DNA from: Sternotherus odoratus
Taxonomy: Eukaryota > Chordata > Testudines > Kinosternidae
Reading direction: 5' to 3'
Length of the DNA stretch: 64,000 nt
Assembly: GCA_032164245.1 (NCBI GenBank)
Contig: JAVMKO010000001.1
Location: 288,989,041-289,053,040, forward strand
The notes under the pieces were generated by a model. The model was given only the letters and a program-made list of their open reading frames with translations, was not told where the DNA came from and ran no database searches. Both the position numbers and the translations under genes were made by a program. This document shows, in pieces, positions 22,391 through 33,545 of the stretch (the first letter of the stretch is position 1; the number at the start of each line of letters is the position of its first letter).

Positions 22391-22670
22391 TGCAGTAAAA
22401 ATGCCTTCATTGTCCTCTGTTTAAAATTTGCTGTTGAACAGGTTTAACACCATTGTAAATGGCCACTAACAAGAAATTTGGTAAATCAAAGATTAATTTT
22501 TAAAGAGTATAATCTGGAGAGGCCTGTCCTTTGGATCCCCCTCTCTCTAGTTAAGTCACAAAACCAATAAAGGCAGGTTTAAAAAGAGTACCCAAAACAC
22601 ACACACAAGATTTTTTTGGTAGTATCTTGGTGTTTTCAAAAAAACTTTTTACATTGCAATTTTTTTTTAG

Positions 22671-22876
22671 TACCTCTGTGAGTGTCAGTTTGATGACAAT
22701 CTAAAATTTAAGAATATAATTAATGAAGAGGATGCTGATGCTATGCGTCTCCAGCCAATTGGCCGAGACAAGGATGGCCTAATGTATTGGTACCAGCTGG
22801 ATCAAGAACATAATGTGCGAATGTACATAGAAGAACAGGATGACCAGGATGGGTCTTCTTGGAAATGCATTGTCAG
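22671..22876 (+). CDS. RSF1: RSF1 exon 4
   Basis: Acceptor after a T tract (ttttttttag), donor gtaatt. It holds 68 codons plus two bases of an arginine codon: YLCECQFDDNLKFKNIINEE, then GRDKDGLMYWYQLDQEHNVR and MYIEEQDDQDGSSWKCIV. This is the WHIM-type segment, including the GRDxxGxxYW pattern typical of WHIM1/WSD motifs in ISWI-partner proteins. It is strongly conserved. Confidence 0.96.
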
Positions 22877-25179
22877 GTAATTTTGTTCTTTTTTCTTGTT
22901 TATAACTGCAAATTTTAAATGTGATTTATCTGTGTCTATGAAGTTCATATGTTGAATTCAATAAGTATCTTCTTTTCATAGAGCAGAATTCCTGTCAATT
23001 TAATTCTCTGTCTTCAGACATACACAGTAGGGAAATGCCAAACTACAATTTATGGGGGGGGGGGGGGGAAGTCTTAGTGGTTTGTAGGATAATTGCCAAC
23101 ACATATTTCATTTTACGTTTATAAGAGAAACACCATCTAGTGTTTCAAGACCACAGTGGATATATGGCAGTAGGAACAGGAGAATTGTGCCCCCTCAGGA
23201 ATGTCAGGATATTGTGCATGGGTTCTCAAACTGAGTGTCGTGACCCCTTGGGGTCACAAAGTTATTACCTGAGGGGTTATGAGCTGTCAGCCTCCACCCC
23301 AAGCCCTGCTTCACCTCCAGCATTTATAATAGTGTTAAATATTTTTTAAAGTGTTGAAGGGGGAGGCGGGGGGGGGAGATTGCAGTAAGAGGTTTGCTGT
23401 GTGAAAGGGGTCACCAGTAAAAAAAGTTTGAGAACCACTGAATAGTGGGACCAACGTGTTATTGGGAACATGGAGGAAGATTAATTCTCTGACCTCTCAT
23501 GCTACGAGTCACAAAATAGTAATGGACAACATTATGCTCTCATTAGAATTACAGGGTTGAGTTCTAGGCTCATAGAATGCAAAATAATTCCTTAATCTAG
23601 TACAGAAAGCCAAACACAAGAACCATCTGAAGTGGAGCTCAGATCCTGAATAACTAATGATTGACTTGCAGGTTGCTGATAACTGCTGAAATGCAGGGGA
23701 TCACTGATCCTCTGAGTCTGTGAGCTCCAGCAGTGTAGCCTAGTGACCTTTTCCTAATCTTTTAGACTCAGATTTGTTCCTTTCATCATTCTTATTAAAA
23801 TGAAGGAAAATGTCTTTGTACTATATAAATCTTTCATTTTCTAACATGTACCTTGTGTTCTGTGGCATATTTTCCAAGGAACAGTCTTTTAATTTTGAAT
23901 TTCTTTATTTCAAATTTTCAAATGACTGATTTTTAATATAGTCTCATCTAGAACCTTTATTTTAAAAAAGTCTAGTCAATTCCAAATGTGTTTAAAGCTG
24001 GACTAAGATAAAAAAATAATTGGTGTTTAGTAAAATGGTAAACAAACATGGTGGTGTGTGTGTGTGTGTGTGTGTGTGTAGCTATAGCTTTAGCAATTAG
24101 GGTTGTTGAACAAAAAGTTTAAACTGTAAAGTAAATTCTCAGTGGATTACATAACATGACCAGTGTTACCACTAAGGAGATTTTAGTAGCTGCTCTGTGT
24201 GACTAAAGTAAACACAACAAACCAAATCAGCTGAAAGATAAACTATGCTCACCTTGCATCCTGCCCCTGTGGACTGTCAGGAGAAGGAGAGGCCAAAAAG
24301 CAAAGTAGGGTAGGCATATGCTGAGAGCGCCCTGGATCATGTGTCTCCCATTGGTAAAACACAGTAATTGTCCCTAAGATCTGAAGTGGTTTTAAAACCA
24401 CCAAACTCTCCAGGCGAAACTTGCCTATGCTTCAAGGCTTTGGTTTTTTATGTGTGTAAAACTGAAAGTCCTATCCAAAACAACTTGCTAGGTATTTACT
24501 TGAGAGCAGAAATATGAGAGCCTGGACTTCTAATCCAACAGCATTGCATCTGTTTAACCTGCTCTCAAAACAGATTGTCTGTTACTGCTCTCTGCTTCCT
24601 TATTTAAATGTTTAAATTGGTTACTTTAGTTAATTTTCTTGAGCACTAATTCTCCAATCTCCCATCTCTGCATATGTATAGCATCTAATTTTAAATGTTC
24701 AAGTTTTTCTAGCCTTCTGTGTATTGTTTAGGGTGGGATTTTTGAAGGTACTTAAGTGCTTTTTTGAAAATCCACTTTTAAATGATATCATTGCTCTTCT
24801 GTTTCATGAGTAAAAGGCTTTGCAGTGCAGCGCAATGAGGGAATTGATAATTGTTAAGGAAAACAAATGGGCATTGATGATTAAGTTAATAATTACAAAA
24901 CTAATAAACAATAGAATCTCTGCTCCAAAGCAGGATTTGTGGCGCTTATGGGTTGTCGAGGCCACTCAGAAGGGTCAGCAAGGTAGTTTTAGTTCAGATA
25001 AAATGGCAAGTCGTTTAAATGATTGCTATTTTGATTGGACAAGGCCAATCCACTGGTCTTATAGTTTGCAATGCAACATTCATTTAAGCAGGTGGTGTGT
25101 TTGGTTTTAGATGGATGGCTTTGGGGAGAGCCAGTAAAGAGCTTTATCAGGCAACTCATTTCTTTTCTTTGTCATCCAG
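22877..25179 (+). other. RSF1 intron 4
   Basis: Holds a 15-base G run (23054-23068), a hAT/Charlie-like MITE (about 23229-23445) and a (GT)n tract at 24054-24079. Apart from those I see nothing recognisable, including through 24100-25179. Confidence 0.7.
23229..23445. repeat. hAT/Charlie-like MITE
   Basis: Left gggttctcaaactgagtgtc, right aaaagtttgagaaccactga: complementary ends of the GGTTCTCAAAC type that I associate with hAT-Charlie derivatives. The interior contains a short G run. No intact 8-bp duplication seen. Confidence 0.65.
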
Positions 25180-25334
25180 AAACCGAAATGACCTAGCTGA
25201 GACGCTTGAGCTTTTGAAAGCACAAATCGATCCTGCACTGTTGAAAAGGAACAACCAGCAGGGCAGCTCATTGCATGAAAGCCCTAGCATAGAAGATGAA
25301 GATAGCAAAAAGGAGGAAGAAATATCTCCACCAG
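25180..25334 (+). CDS. RSF1: RSF1 exon 5
   Basis: Acceptor ..ttgtcatccag. One base completes arginine, then NRNDLAETLELLKAQIDPAL, LKRNNQQGSSLHESPSIEDE and DSKKEEEISPP, ending with one base of a glycine codon. The donor is ccag|gttctc, which is GT but otherwise far from consensus. I accept it because the phase fits exon 6 exactly (g + ga) and no better in-frame donor follows. It marks the start of the acidic/lysine-rich middle of the protein. Confidence 0.88.
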
Positions 25335-28300
25335 GTTCTCTACCCTCTTTTTACCTAGCTTTAGACATTGTGCTGCATCATGTCAAAATGTTAAACTTCC
25401 TGAAAAATGAGAGGATTAGAATAGGCCTGGGTTTTTTTTATTATTATTATTTTCTGAGCTAAAAATCTCTGATCCGTGTATCTGGGATACATTTTAAATC
25501 TTTTCGTACATCTTTAAAATTCAAAATAATTTGTGTGTGTATTTCGTTTACTTTAAAAAAACAATCGTAACAAGTTACATATACAACTGTCCATTCTTTT
25601 AAAAAAATTAACTTTGTTTTTGTGGTATTTTGTGTAACACCATTGATACTGGACATTTGCTTTCCTGTCCATTATCTTTCTTCCATTTGTCATGCATTAG
25701 GTTTCAACCCAGATTCGAGTGTCTAATGGACATGAAACTCTTTCCATCCCCCAAATTTGTGCAGTGGCATAATTGATGTCAAACACCACACCCATAGCTG
25801 TGTTGATATTGTTTTTGGCTTTGTATTACAAAATATGGATTTTTCTTCACTGTAGTAACCCATTCTTTAAAATCAAGAGCAACACATCAGTCCAAGATAG
25901 TTTTAAGTTGTTGGACTTAAGTACAGTACTGTCAGGTAGTTTAATAATCCCAGTGAAGAACTGTGATGAGCTTTGTCTGGTAACAGCCCTTAACTGTGCA
26001 CATTTTATTTTTCTCGCCAGCGAAGAAACATTACTTCATTCCTTACTGCTTTGTCACTGCGTATTCCTGATATGTTGCCTAACTAATTTGATGTGTTGGT
26101 TTTTTTAATGGGAATCAGTTAATGTTAAATGCTTCTCCTTGTAGTAAAAGACCTAATTTTTCAGATTCAAAGCAATTAAAGACCTGGGGAAATCTGGTTT
26201 TAAAATTGGTTTGCATTTTTTGGGGGGAAATTTCCAGAATGAGGACAGGCTTTCAGGGTCACACTGTGCCCTCAGTTACACCTATGCCAATCTTATTAAA
26301 GATAGTGTGTGTTATGGGTGTAACTGTGGGCAGAATTTGGCCCAGAGTTCTGGAGTACAAGAGGAAGTATTGCTATTTCATTGCTGTTCTATGCATGTTC
26401 TTCCAAAGAACTGGTGAAGAGAAGAACCAATTAATACAGTGATATAATATTCTGAGGTGCTGTATTCATTATTGATATTAGCAGATCTGTATTGGTTGAT
26501 ATAAGTTTAAATATAACTAAGATATTTGACAATGGCTAAAGTTGCAATTAAATTACAAGTAAGAGATGATAAAATCTCCCCAATCATTGATACTACAGAG
26601 TGAATTTCAAGCAATTTTGTTGAAACTGATTCTGTAAAAACTGGTTAGACCAGTTTAAGCTACCTATACTCAGGACTATGCTTTGGCTCTAATTGATTGA
26701 TTTAAGTCTATTTAGCTGAACCAGTTTTAAAACCTTTTAAAACAGTTCTCCGGTATAGACAAGCCCCAAGACTACATGGTACATCAATCCATAAAAGTTT
26801 GTTAATGTCACTACTCATGCTGGGCTAGCATCTGATATGTACTGCTTGTAGAATTTCTAGTGCTAGACAATGGGGTTCTGTCTATACCAGACAATGAAGT
26901 TTGTAGCTGGTTTAGGTACAAACCGTTCAGTACTTAAAACATTCCAGTTGCACTGCCCTCTGGTACCTATCGCACAATCCAAGCACTGCTTTCAGAAACA
27001 ATGTGTTCTGGGAGATCTTGAAATAACACCCTGCCCCCCAAGCGTACTGTTTGTTTGTCCACATCTACACTGAATATTAAAACAGTTTAAAATGAATCCG
27101 TTCTTAAATTGCTGAAAGTCTACTCTACACAAATGATGTTTTGAGAACTTGTAAACATAACGCCCTCTTTGTGAGTGAATGCTTTGATGTAGGGAACTAA
27201 ATCGGTTCTTAGAATGGCGAATTTGTCTAGCATAGACAAGGATTAGAATGGCTGCTGCCCTCTAATGCTAGAAGCTTGAGGGAGAGGCATACATAGTCAA
27301 GGAAAAAGCAAAATAATGAGGTCAGAGACAAGGGAAGAGGAAGCAGAAAAAGAGTAGACACAGAAAATTCATCCTACTCTTATCTCAGGTAAGCACTGCC
27401 TTCAAGAAAGCCACTTGCAGCATTGAGAAGTTATAGGGGAAAGCAGAGTGTAAATCACCTAAGTAAGGAGGAGGATATGAGACTGGACCCTTTGAAATAT
27501 TGTCCATGGTTTTGCATTCGTGGGGAATTGACTTCTCTCTCTGACTTTTGAAATTTGTTTTGGGATTTTTTCTTTCAAAATTTCTTGAGTTTCTCCTCAC
27601 TGCTTTATTTTATCCTTCCACACACTGTTTTGTTTTCTTGTTTCCTGTTTGAATGTGAGTTAAGCTAGTTCTTGGATGCCCCGTCTTCATTTAGAACTAA
27701 ACCAGCATTTTGGGAAGTTTTCATTTGGGAAAGAACTTAAGTTAGTGCAAGGAGAAAGGAATAACTTGGTGCTGGAATTTACTGCATTTTGGAATAGGAA
27801 GAGCCTTTCAAGTGTTAGAAGATAACACTGCAGAATATGTAGTTTTATTACATCTCATTTTTTTTGTTGTCTTGTATTAAACACCTACTGGAAATTGTAT
27901 CTCAACCTTTGTGCAAAAGCCATACCATCTAACTCTGGGTAGATCTGCTTCCTGCTGTTTTCTCTGATGTACTTGTAGTCTGCACTTATTTTGTTCATGT
28001 TGGTCCCGTTTAAGCCATTGCATGTGAAATGAATGCAGAATGTTATTTATAATTTGTATTGTGGTAGCAAATAGGAGACCCAGTCATGGACAATTGCCCT
28101 GCTAGAGTGCAACAAATCTGGGTGAATTTTGGTTCAGAACATAGTATTGCAGCTTCTCCTCTTCTCTCTGAAACAGAAAAAAATAATAAGTAAACCCTTA
28201 AAATATCAGTGTGTATAAACAAGAGTGTGGTTTTGATGTGGACACTTCACTTGAAATTCTAGTATAAGGAATTCTGTAAAACATTTTGTCATAGTGAAAT

Positions 28301-28677
28301 AATTCAAACGGCCAAGTCAGACTTCTTTTAAAAACTAGTGTAACAGACCTCGTGCTTAGATTTTATGTTCACATACTTTTAGAAAAAGTGTACTAAAATT
28401 GATTAAAAGGTCATCATACAAAAGGTAGATCTGGGGCTCTGCTGATATTCTCTGTTAAGTTTAGAATGATCTCTGGTTTTTAGTTATACTGAACTGCTGT
28501 TCTGTCCCATTCTTTAGCTAATATTTGTCAATCAGACAGCAAATGCCAGTGTTAGGCCAAACCTTTCATTTCATTAGAGAGGACTCATTTTGATTGTTGT
28601 AGGATGCATCTTTAGCTATATTTTTTATCCTAGAACTCATCTGGTTATGTTATATTATTTTGTTTCTATTTTAACAG
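25335..28677 (+). other. RSF1 intron 5
   Basis: Mostly unannotated AT-rich sequence. Two weak MITE-like patches, 26630-26775 (ending ggtatagacaagccccaag) and about 26875-27245 (gtctataccagacaatgaag .. gtctagcatagacaagg), have complementary-looking termini. No exon seen. Confidence 0.5.
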
Positions 28678-30431
28678 GAAATGAATTAAAAGAAGAAAAG
28701 GAGGCAGTGGAGGTACAGTCAAAGGAATTGGAAAGCCTTCCTCCACCTATGGTCCCAGCAGATGAAAACATGATGAAAATTGAGAAAGTGGAAGAAAAGG
28801 AAATTATAAAACTGCCAGTCATAGTAAAGCTAGAGAAACCTTCAGAAAACAATGAGGAAAAGCAAATTACCAAAGAAGAAAGTGATTCCTTTAAAGAAAA
28901 TGTCAAGCCTGTTAAAGCAGAAGTGAAGGAAAATAAAATAGAACCAAAAGATTTAAAAGAAGTGAAAAGCAGCACAGATAAAATAACAGTTCATGAGCCC
29001 GAGAGATTAGAGTTTTGTGTCAATGTCAAAACCCCTCAAGAAGCTGTGGAGAAATCTGCAGAAGAAAGTGAGAAACTTAAAAATGACCAGCAGGCAAAGA
29101 TACCACTGAAAAAGCGAGAGATCAAACTGACAGATGACTATGACAGTCCACTAAAGGGGTCCTTGTGTAAATGTGTTACTCCAACAAAGGATGTCTTGAA
29201 AGAGGAAGGAAAACCAGAGGAGGAAGGTTTTAGACGAGTCCCTACAATCACTGCTTTATGTCCGGATGGAAAATTGCTAGTAAATGGAGAGGTTAGCAGT
29301 GAAAAAGTCTCCCAAAACATCACCCAAAATAATAAGTCAGAACATTCCATTAGCACAAAAGAAGACAGCAGCAACTCATCGAAGGAGAAAAATTGCATAA
29401 GTGGGGGGAAAATATCAGACTCTTTAAACTCTGCTGGCAAAATTGTAAAAACATGTGAAGATGAGAAAAATGTGCCTACAGACAAAGAGGTAGCTGCTAC
29501 GGTCTCTGAGGTTTCTAATCAGAAAGTGCCTTTAAGGGAGGAATCTAGTCCTATGGAAAAAGAGTCCCTCGACATTATGACTTCTGAGATGGCAATGGAG
29601 GACTCTTGGAAAACAGGATTCTGCCCCAAGAAACCTGAAGAGAAATTAGCTTTGAAAACTAAGCAGGACAGACAACCACCACTCAAAGAATGTTTAGAAA
29701 AGCTGGAAAAGTCTGTGAAGACATCCACTCCTAAGGAGACATTCAAGGTTGATCTAACAGATGAAGAGGGTTTGAAAAGTAAAAATGAACGGGAGACGAA
29801 ATCTGACTCTCCAAAAGCAGCTGAAACACCTCCATCGTCTATTCCTCCTGTTCCTTCAGAGAAATCTGCTTCAGAAAAAGAGGGATCAGATTCCAAAAAC
29901 ATACTTCCCAATGAAAGCAAAGTACAGGAAGGATCAGACTCAGAAAAACAAAAGGAGGAATTTGAAGCTGCCCAGACAGAACCAGATAAACAAGATAATG
30001 CTCAAACCTCTAATGTAGAGGAGTCTTCAGAGACTAAAAAAGAATCTGCAATACAAAAAAGCAAATTTAAATATAAACTGGTTTCTGAAGAGAACATCTG
30101 TGTAACAGATAACAAGGAAATAACCTCTGAGAGGCAGAAAGAAGGGATCAAGTTAACCATCAGGATCTCCAGTAGAAAGAAAAATCCTGATCCACCTCCG
30201 AAGACTCAGGACACTGAGCAGAAGGAAGAGGGGGAAGTCAGTGTTGGTCGCACTTTAAGGAGGTCTCCAAGAATATCTAAACCTACTCCAAAAGTGGTGG
30301 AGACTCGGGATCAGAAACCAGACAAAAAACGAGTTGATGAAGAGGAGGAGAAACTGACAGTGCTTCAAAAGCAAGACCGAAGAGAGGATGTGAAAAAACA
30401 AGAGAAGGAGTCCAATTCTAAAGTGAGCAAG
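28678..30431 (+). CDS. RSF1: RSF1 exon 6, large acidic exon
   Basis: Acceptor ..ctattttaacag, donor gtaaca. Its 1754 bases are two bases of a glycine codon plus 584 codons with no stop. Sequence begins NELKEEKEAVEVQSKELESL and ends ..KKQEKESNSKVSK. Islands shared with mammalian RSF1 are KLPVIVKLEKP, ESDSFKENVKP, NDQQAKIPLKKREIKL, CLEKLEKS, KSKFKYKLV, ITSERQKEGIKLTIRISSRK and GRTLRRSPRIS. Between them the sequence is low complexity, rich in Glu, Lys and Ser, and probably disordered. An upstream ATG in the same frame (28590) is intronic and not a start. Confidence 0.95.
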
Positions 30432-32587
30432 GTAACACCATTATAGTGCACCGGAGAAGATGGTTATTTTCAATCTAAGGAAAACACATTTGTGGAGGAA
30501 TGTTGAGTAGCACGCCATTATGGTAAATTTATGCATGTTTTTAGTCCAGTAACTTGGTTAGGTCAGTGACTGATCTGAAAACAGTCCCCAGGAGAATGCT
30601 AATAGCTATTGTCACAATTTGTAAGTGTCAGAATTCTTACATTGAACCTGGCTTTAGAATAACTAGTGCAAATTATTTTATTTTCTGGAGAAGCTTATCC
30701 TTGTTAATCAAACCTTCAGCATGCTCTAAACTAAATCCTATAGGTCAGCTCCTTTAACCACGAATAAGATGCTGACGATTGTGTGATGTATATGCTGATC
30801 CTTGGTCAATTTGATGATGATGGCGGATAAGTGGGAATGGGAAAAATGTTAGTGTAAAGTAGTAATGCTATGTAGAATTTAACAGGAGTGTTTTGTTCTT
30901 GAGAGTAGCTGAACCAGTTTTAGAGGGATTATGAGGTAATCTCTTATCTAGGCTGAAGGTAGGTTTTATTTTGAGTTCAGAAAGTGTGTTTTGCATGAGA
31001 AATTTGTCTTTCAGGCAGTTTAAAAGTTTTTATAGAGTAGAAATGATCATGAGCTTGCAGGTAGAAGACGTACAGCCTGCTATTAGCTCTGCTGTGCCTC
31101 TGTTCTTTTTGTTTGACCTGTATGTCTTCCTGAAAAGCTAATTAAAATAAATTTAAAAAACAGGAAGATAGGGCAATATTTTTCTTTTATAAAGTGCCCT
31201 TGTTAAAAGAAGTGTCAACTTGAAATCTAGTTCATTTAAAAAATGAATAACTACCGTATTTTTCGCCCTATAAGACGCACTTTTTCTTCCCCAAAACAGG
31301 GGGGAAAAAGTTGGTGCGTCTTATAGGGCGAATGTCTTATATGGCGCAAAAAAAAAAAAAAAAAGCGCCTCGCTCTCCCGTCCCCGCCGCGCGGGCGGGC
31401 TGCCGGGAGCGTCCCGGTTCCCTGCGGGACGGGAGAGCGAGGCGCTTCTTTTTTTTTTTTTTTTTTTTTTTTGTCCGGATTTTTTATTAAAAAACGAGGG
31501 GGCGTCTTATAGGCCGGAGCGTCCTATAAGACTAAAAATACGGTAGGTTTTTTCCCACTGCTATTTCTGTTCTGAATCCCCTTACTAGCTTTTGTAGTTC
31601 TACAAACATATTTTCCTCTGTTTTTAAAAAAACGTTTTTTCTCTTTTCTGTTGCAGTGTGAATAACCTTCACAAACAAAATGAGAAATTGGGCCTATAGG
31701 GGACAGAGTGAAACTGTATTATAGTAAATGCTATCAAATGCCTTACATAAAATGCAAAAGTACTGAGATTTTTTTTTTCATCTTTTACTTCTGGGTAATA
31801 ATAGGTGCTACAAGTAACAATACGTTAAAATTGGAACAAGTATGATGTTAAATGTACATAACTGTTGAAAGACTTCGTGATCTAAATATGTGTAGTGAGA
31901 TACAAAAGTTAATATAATAGAGAATTTTGGGCCTGGTCTCCATGTATAAAATACACATATGCACAGTCCTCTCAGACATCCGCCTCCTCCTCCACAGGCA
32001 GAGACAACAATTAATGAGGACAGCAATTTATCTCTTACAATATGGGGATTCTAAAAGTAAAATAAAAGACACATTCTGTAGTTTGTTTTTCAAAAAGGAA
32101 GCAATGTTAGAAATATATTATCTCTGGACTGAGGAAAGGCAGCCTCAAAGTAAGGTTTATTGTACTATGGAGGGGAAAAGTTTACATGTTAAAGTTCTCA
32201 TGTTCACTATAAAAAATTACCTTGCCAAGGTAGAAATTTTAGATTTGGTAGATCAACAAAGGGGTGGCGTCACATTCTAAGGCCTTGTCTTCACATCTTT
32301 TAAAACTCATGTGAAGAAATTTTTTTTGCCTATACCCCTAAATTTCTTTTTTTTTCTTCTTCTTCTTTTTTTAGTTTTAATGAGTTCTGAAAGGATTTTT
32401 GGACTCAGTGAAGATCTACTCATTGAAGCTGCTGTATCATGCTATGTTTTCCTGTAGCTATTCTGATCATTTTAGAGAACATTTACTCAAACTTAAAAGT
32501 GATAGTCTTTTTAACTTAGAAAACCCACAGTGTACATGATGAGGCAATAGAAATGCCTTCTGCTGTGTTTTATCTTTGGAACACTAG
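30432..32587 (+). other. RSF1 intron 6
   Basis: Contains the TA-flanked element with the strong hairpin (31254-31543). The rest, including 30432-31250, holds nothing I recognise. Confidence 0.6.
31254..31543. mobile_element. TA-flanked MITE with long internal hairpin
   Basis: Left end CCGTATTTTTCGCCCTATAA, right end in complement CCGTATTTTTAGTCTTATAG. TA lies outside both (31252-31253, 31544-31545). It has the same terminal family as 14012-15787 but is 290 bp. Inside, an A tract of about 17 and GCGCCTCGCTCTCCCGTCC (about 31365) are mirrored by GGACGGGAGAGCGAGGCGC and a T tract of about 20 (about 31427-31470). These form a near-perfect stem around a GC-rich loop. Confidence 0.85.
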
Positions 32588-32791
32588 GCCACACAGAGAA
32601 GCAAAGTGCGGTGGACAGGTACTCGAACACGTGGCAGGTGGAGATACTCAAGTAATGAAGAGAGCAATGAGTCTGAGGCTGAAGAAAACTCTGAGGAGGC
32701 ATCTGAGGGGGAAGAGGAAGAAGAGGAACCTGCACCTGCCGATGATGATGAACCATGCAAGAAGTGTGGTCTTCCCAATCACCCTGAGCTA
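32588..32791 (+). CDS. RSF1: RSF1 exon 7, first half of the PHD finger
   Basis: Acceptor ..tggaacactag, donor gtatgt; 68 codons, phase 0 at both ends. ATQRSKVRWTGTRTRGRWRY, then a serine/glutamate-rich tract, then PADDDEPCKKCGLPNHPEL. The CxxC pair supplies the first two zinc ligands of the C4HC3 PHD finger. The start follows the six residues that precede VRWTG in the human protein. A second AG nine bases on (..cacacag, exon from 32597) is also in frame and would drop three residues. Confidence 0.93.
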
Positions 32792-32894
32792 GTATGTTCT
32801 TGATCTACAAAATAGTGTGATGGGGAAAAAACTACCATTAATCACCCTGCAAGTGATGGGTTTTTAGACTAGCTATGTAAAACGTAGCTATTTC

Positions 32895-33065
32895 TGCCCC
32901 AGAGGGAATGAACAGAGCAGGTAATCATCAAGTGATCTGTCCCCTGTCACCCATTCCCAGCTTCTAACCGACAGAGGCTAGAGACACCATCCCTGCCTAT
33001 CCTGGCTAGTAGCCATTGATGGGCCTATCCTCCATGAATTTATCAAGTTCTTTTTTGAACCCTAT
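32895..33065 (-). repeat. CR1-like LINE 3' end, reverse strand
   Basis: gccccagagggaatgaacag, then caccatccctgcctatcctg and ttatcaagttcttttttgaa: the same unit as 2640-3115, truncated. It begins about 100 bases after exon 7. Confidence 0.75.
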
Positions 33066-33459
33066 TACTGTAATATAAATGAATAAATTACACACATACA
33101 CACACAAACTATTCTAAATGAACGTTAAGGTTGCAAAGTCAAGCTGCTCAGAAGTTAGGAAAAGGCAAAATTAAGGTTTCCAGATTATCTTAATTGAGCC
33201 CCTTTGTACATATGCATTCTGGGAGAGTCTTAATTACGTTATCACATATTAATTTTCTGCAGGCCCTTTGCCTCATTCAGTGTACAGGATGGATGGTGCT
33301 TAATTCAATATTTTGTTTTATCCTCCATTGTTCTATAGCTGTAGCTATAGGTCTAATTTATTGCAAACCCTGCTCAGAAGACAGAATTAGTAATTCACTC
33401 ATGGACTTTCTGTAGCACTCATACTACATTATTTCTGAGTGTTTCACAAATGTTAATTT

Positions 33460-33545
33460 ATTTTTCAGAACACCTCTTGTTAGGAAAGGAGCTATTATTA
33501 TCAAAATTTTATAGATGGGGAGCTAAGGCACAGAGTACTTCAGGT
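33460..33545 (-). repeat. MIR-like core fragment
   Basis: attattatcaaaattttata, then gatggggagctaaggcacag, matches the inverted 3' part of MIR. Confidence 0.55.

Noticed and set aside
28590..28677. In-frame ATG upstream of exon 6 as an alternative start
   Set aside because: The sequence before 28678 translates to a hydrophobic stretch unrelated to RSF1 and is followed by a good acceptor (tttctattttaacag). Intronic.
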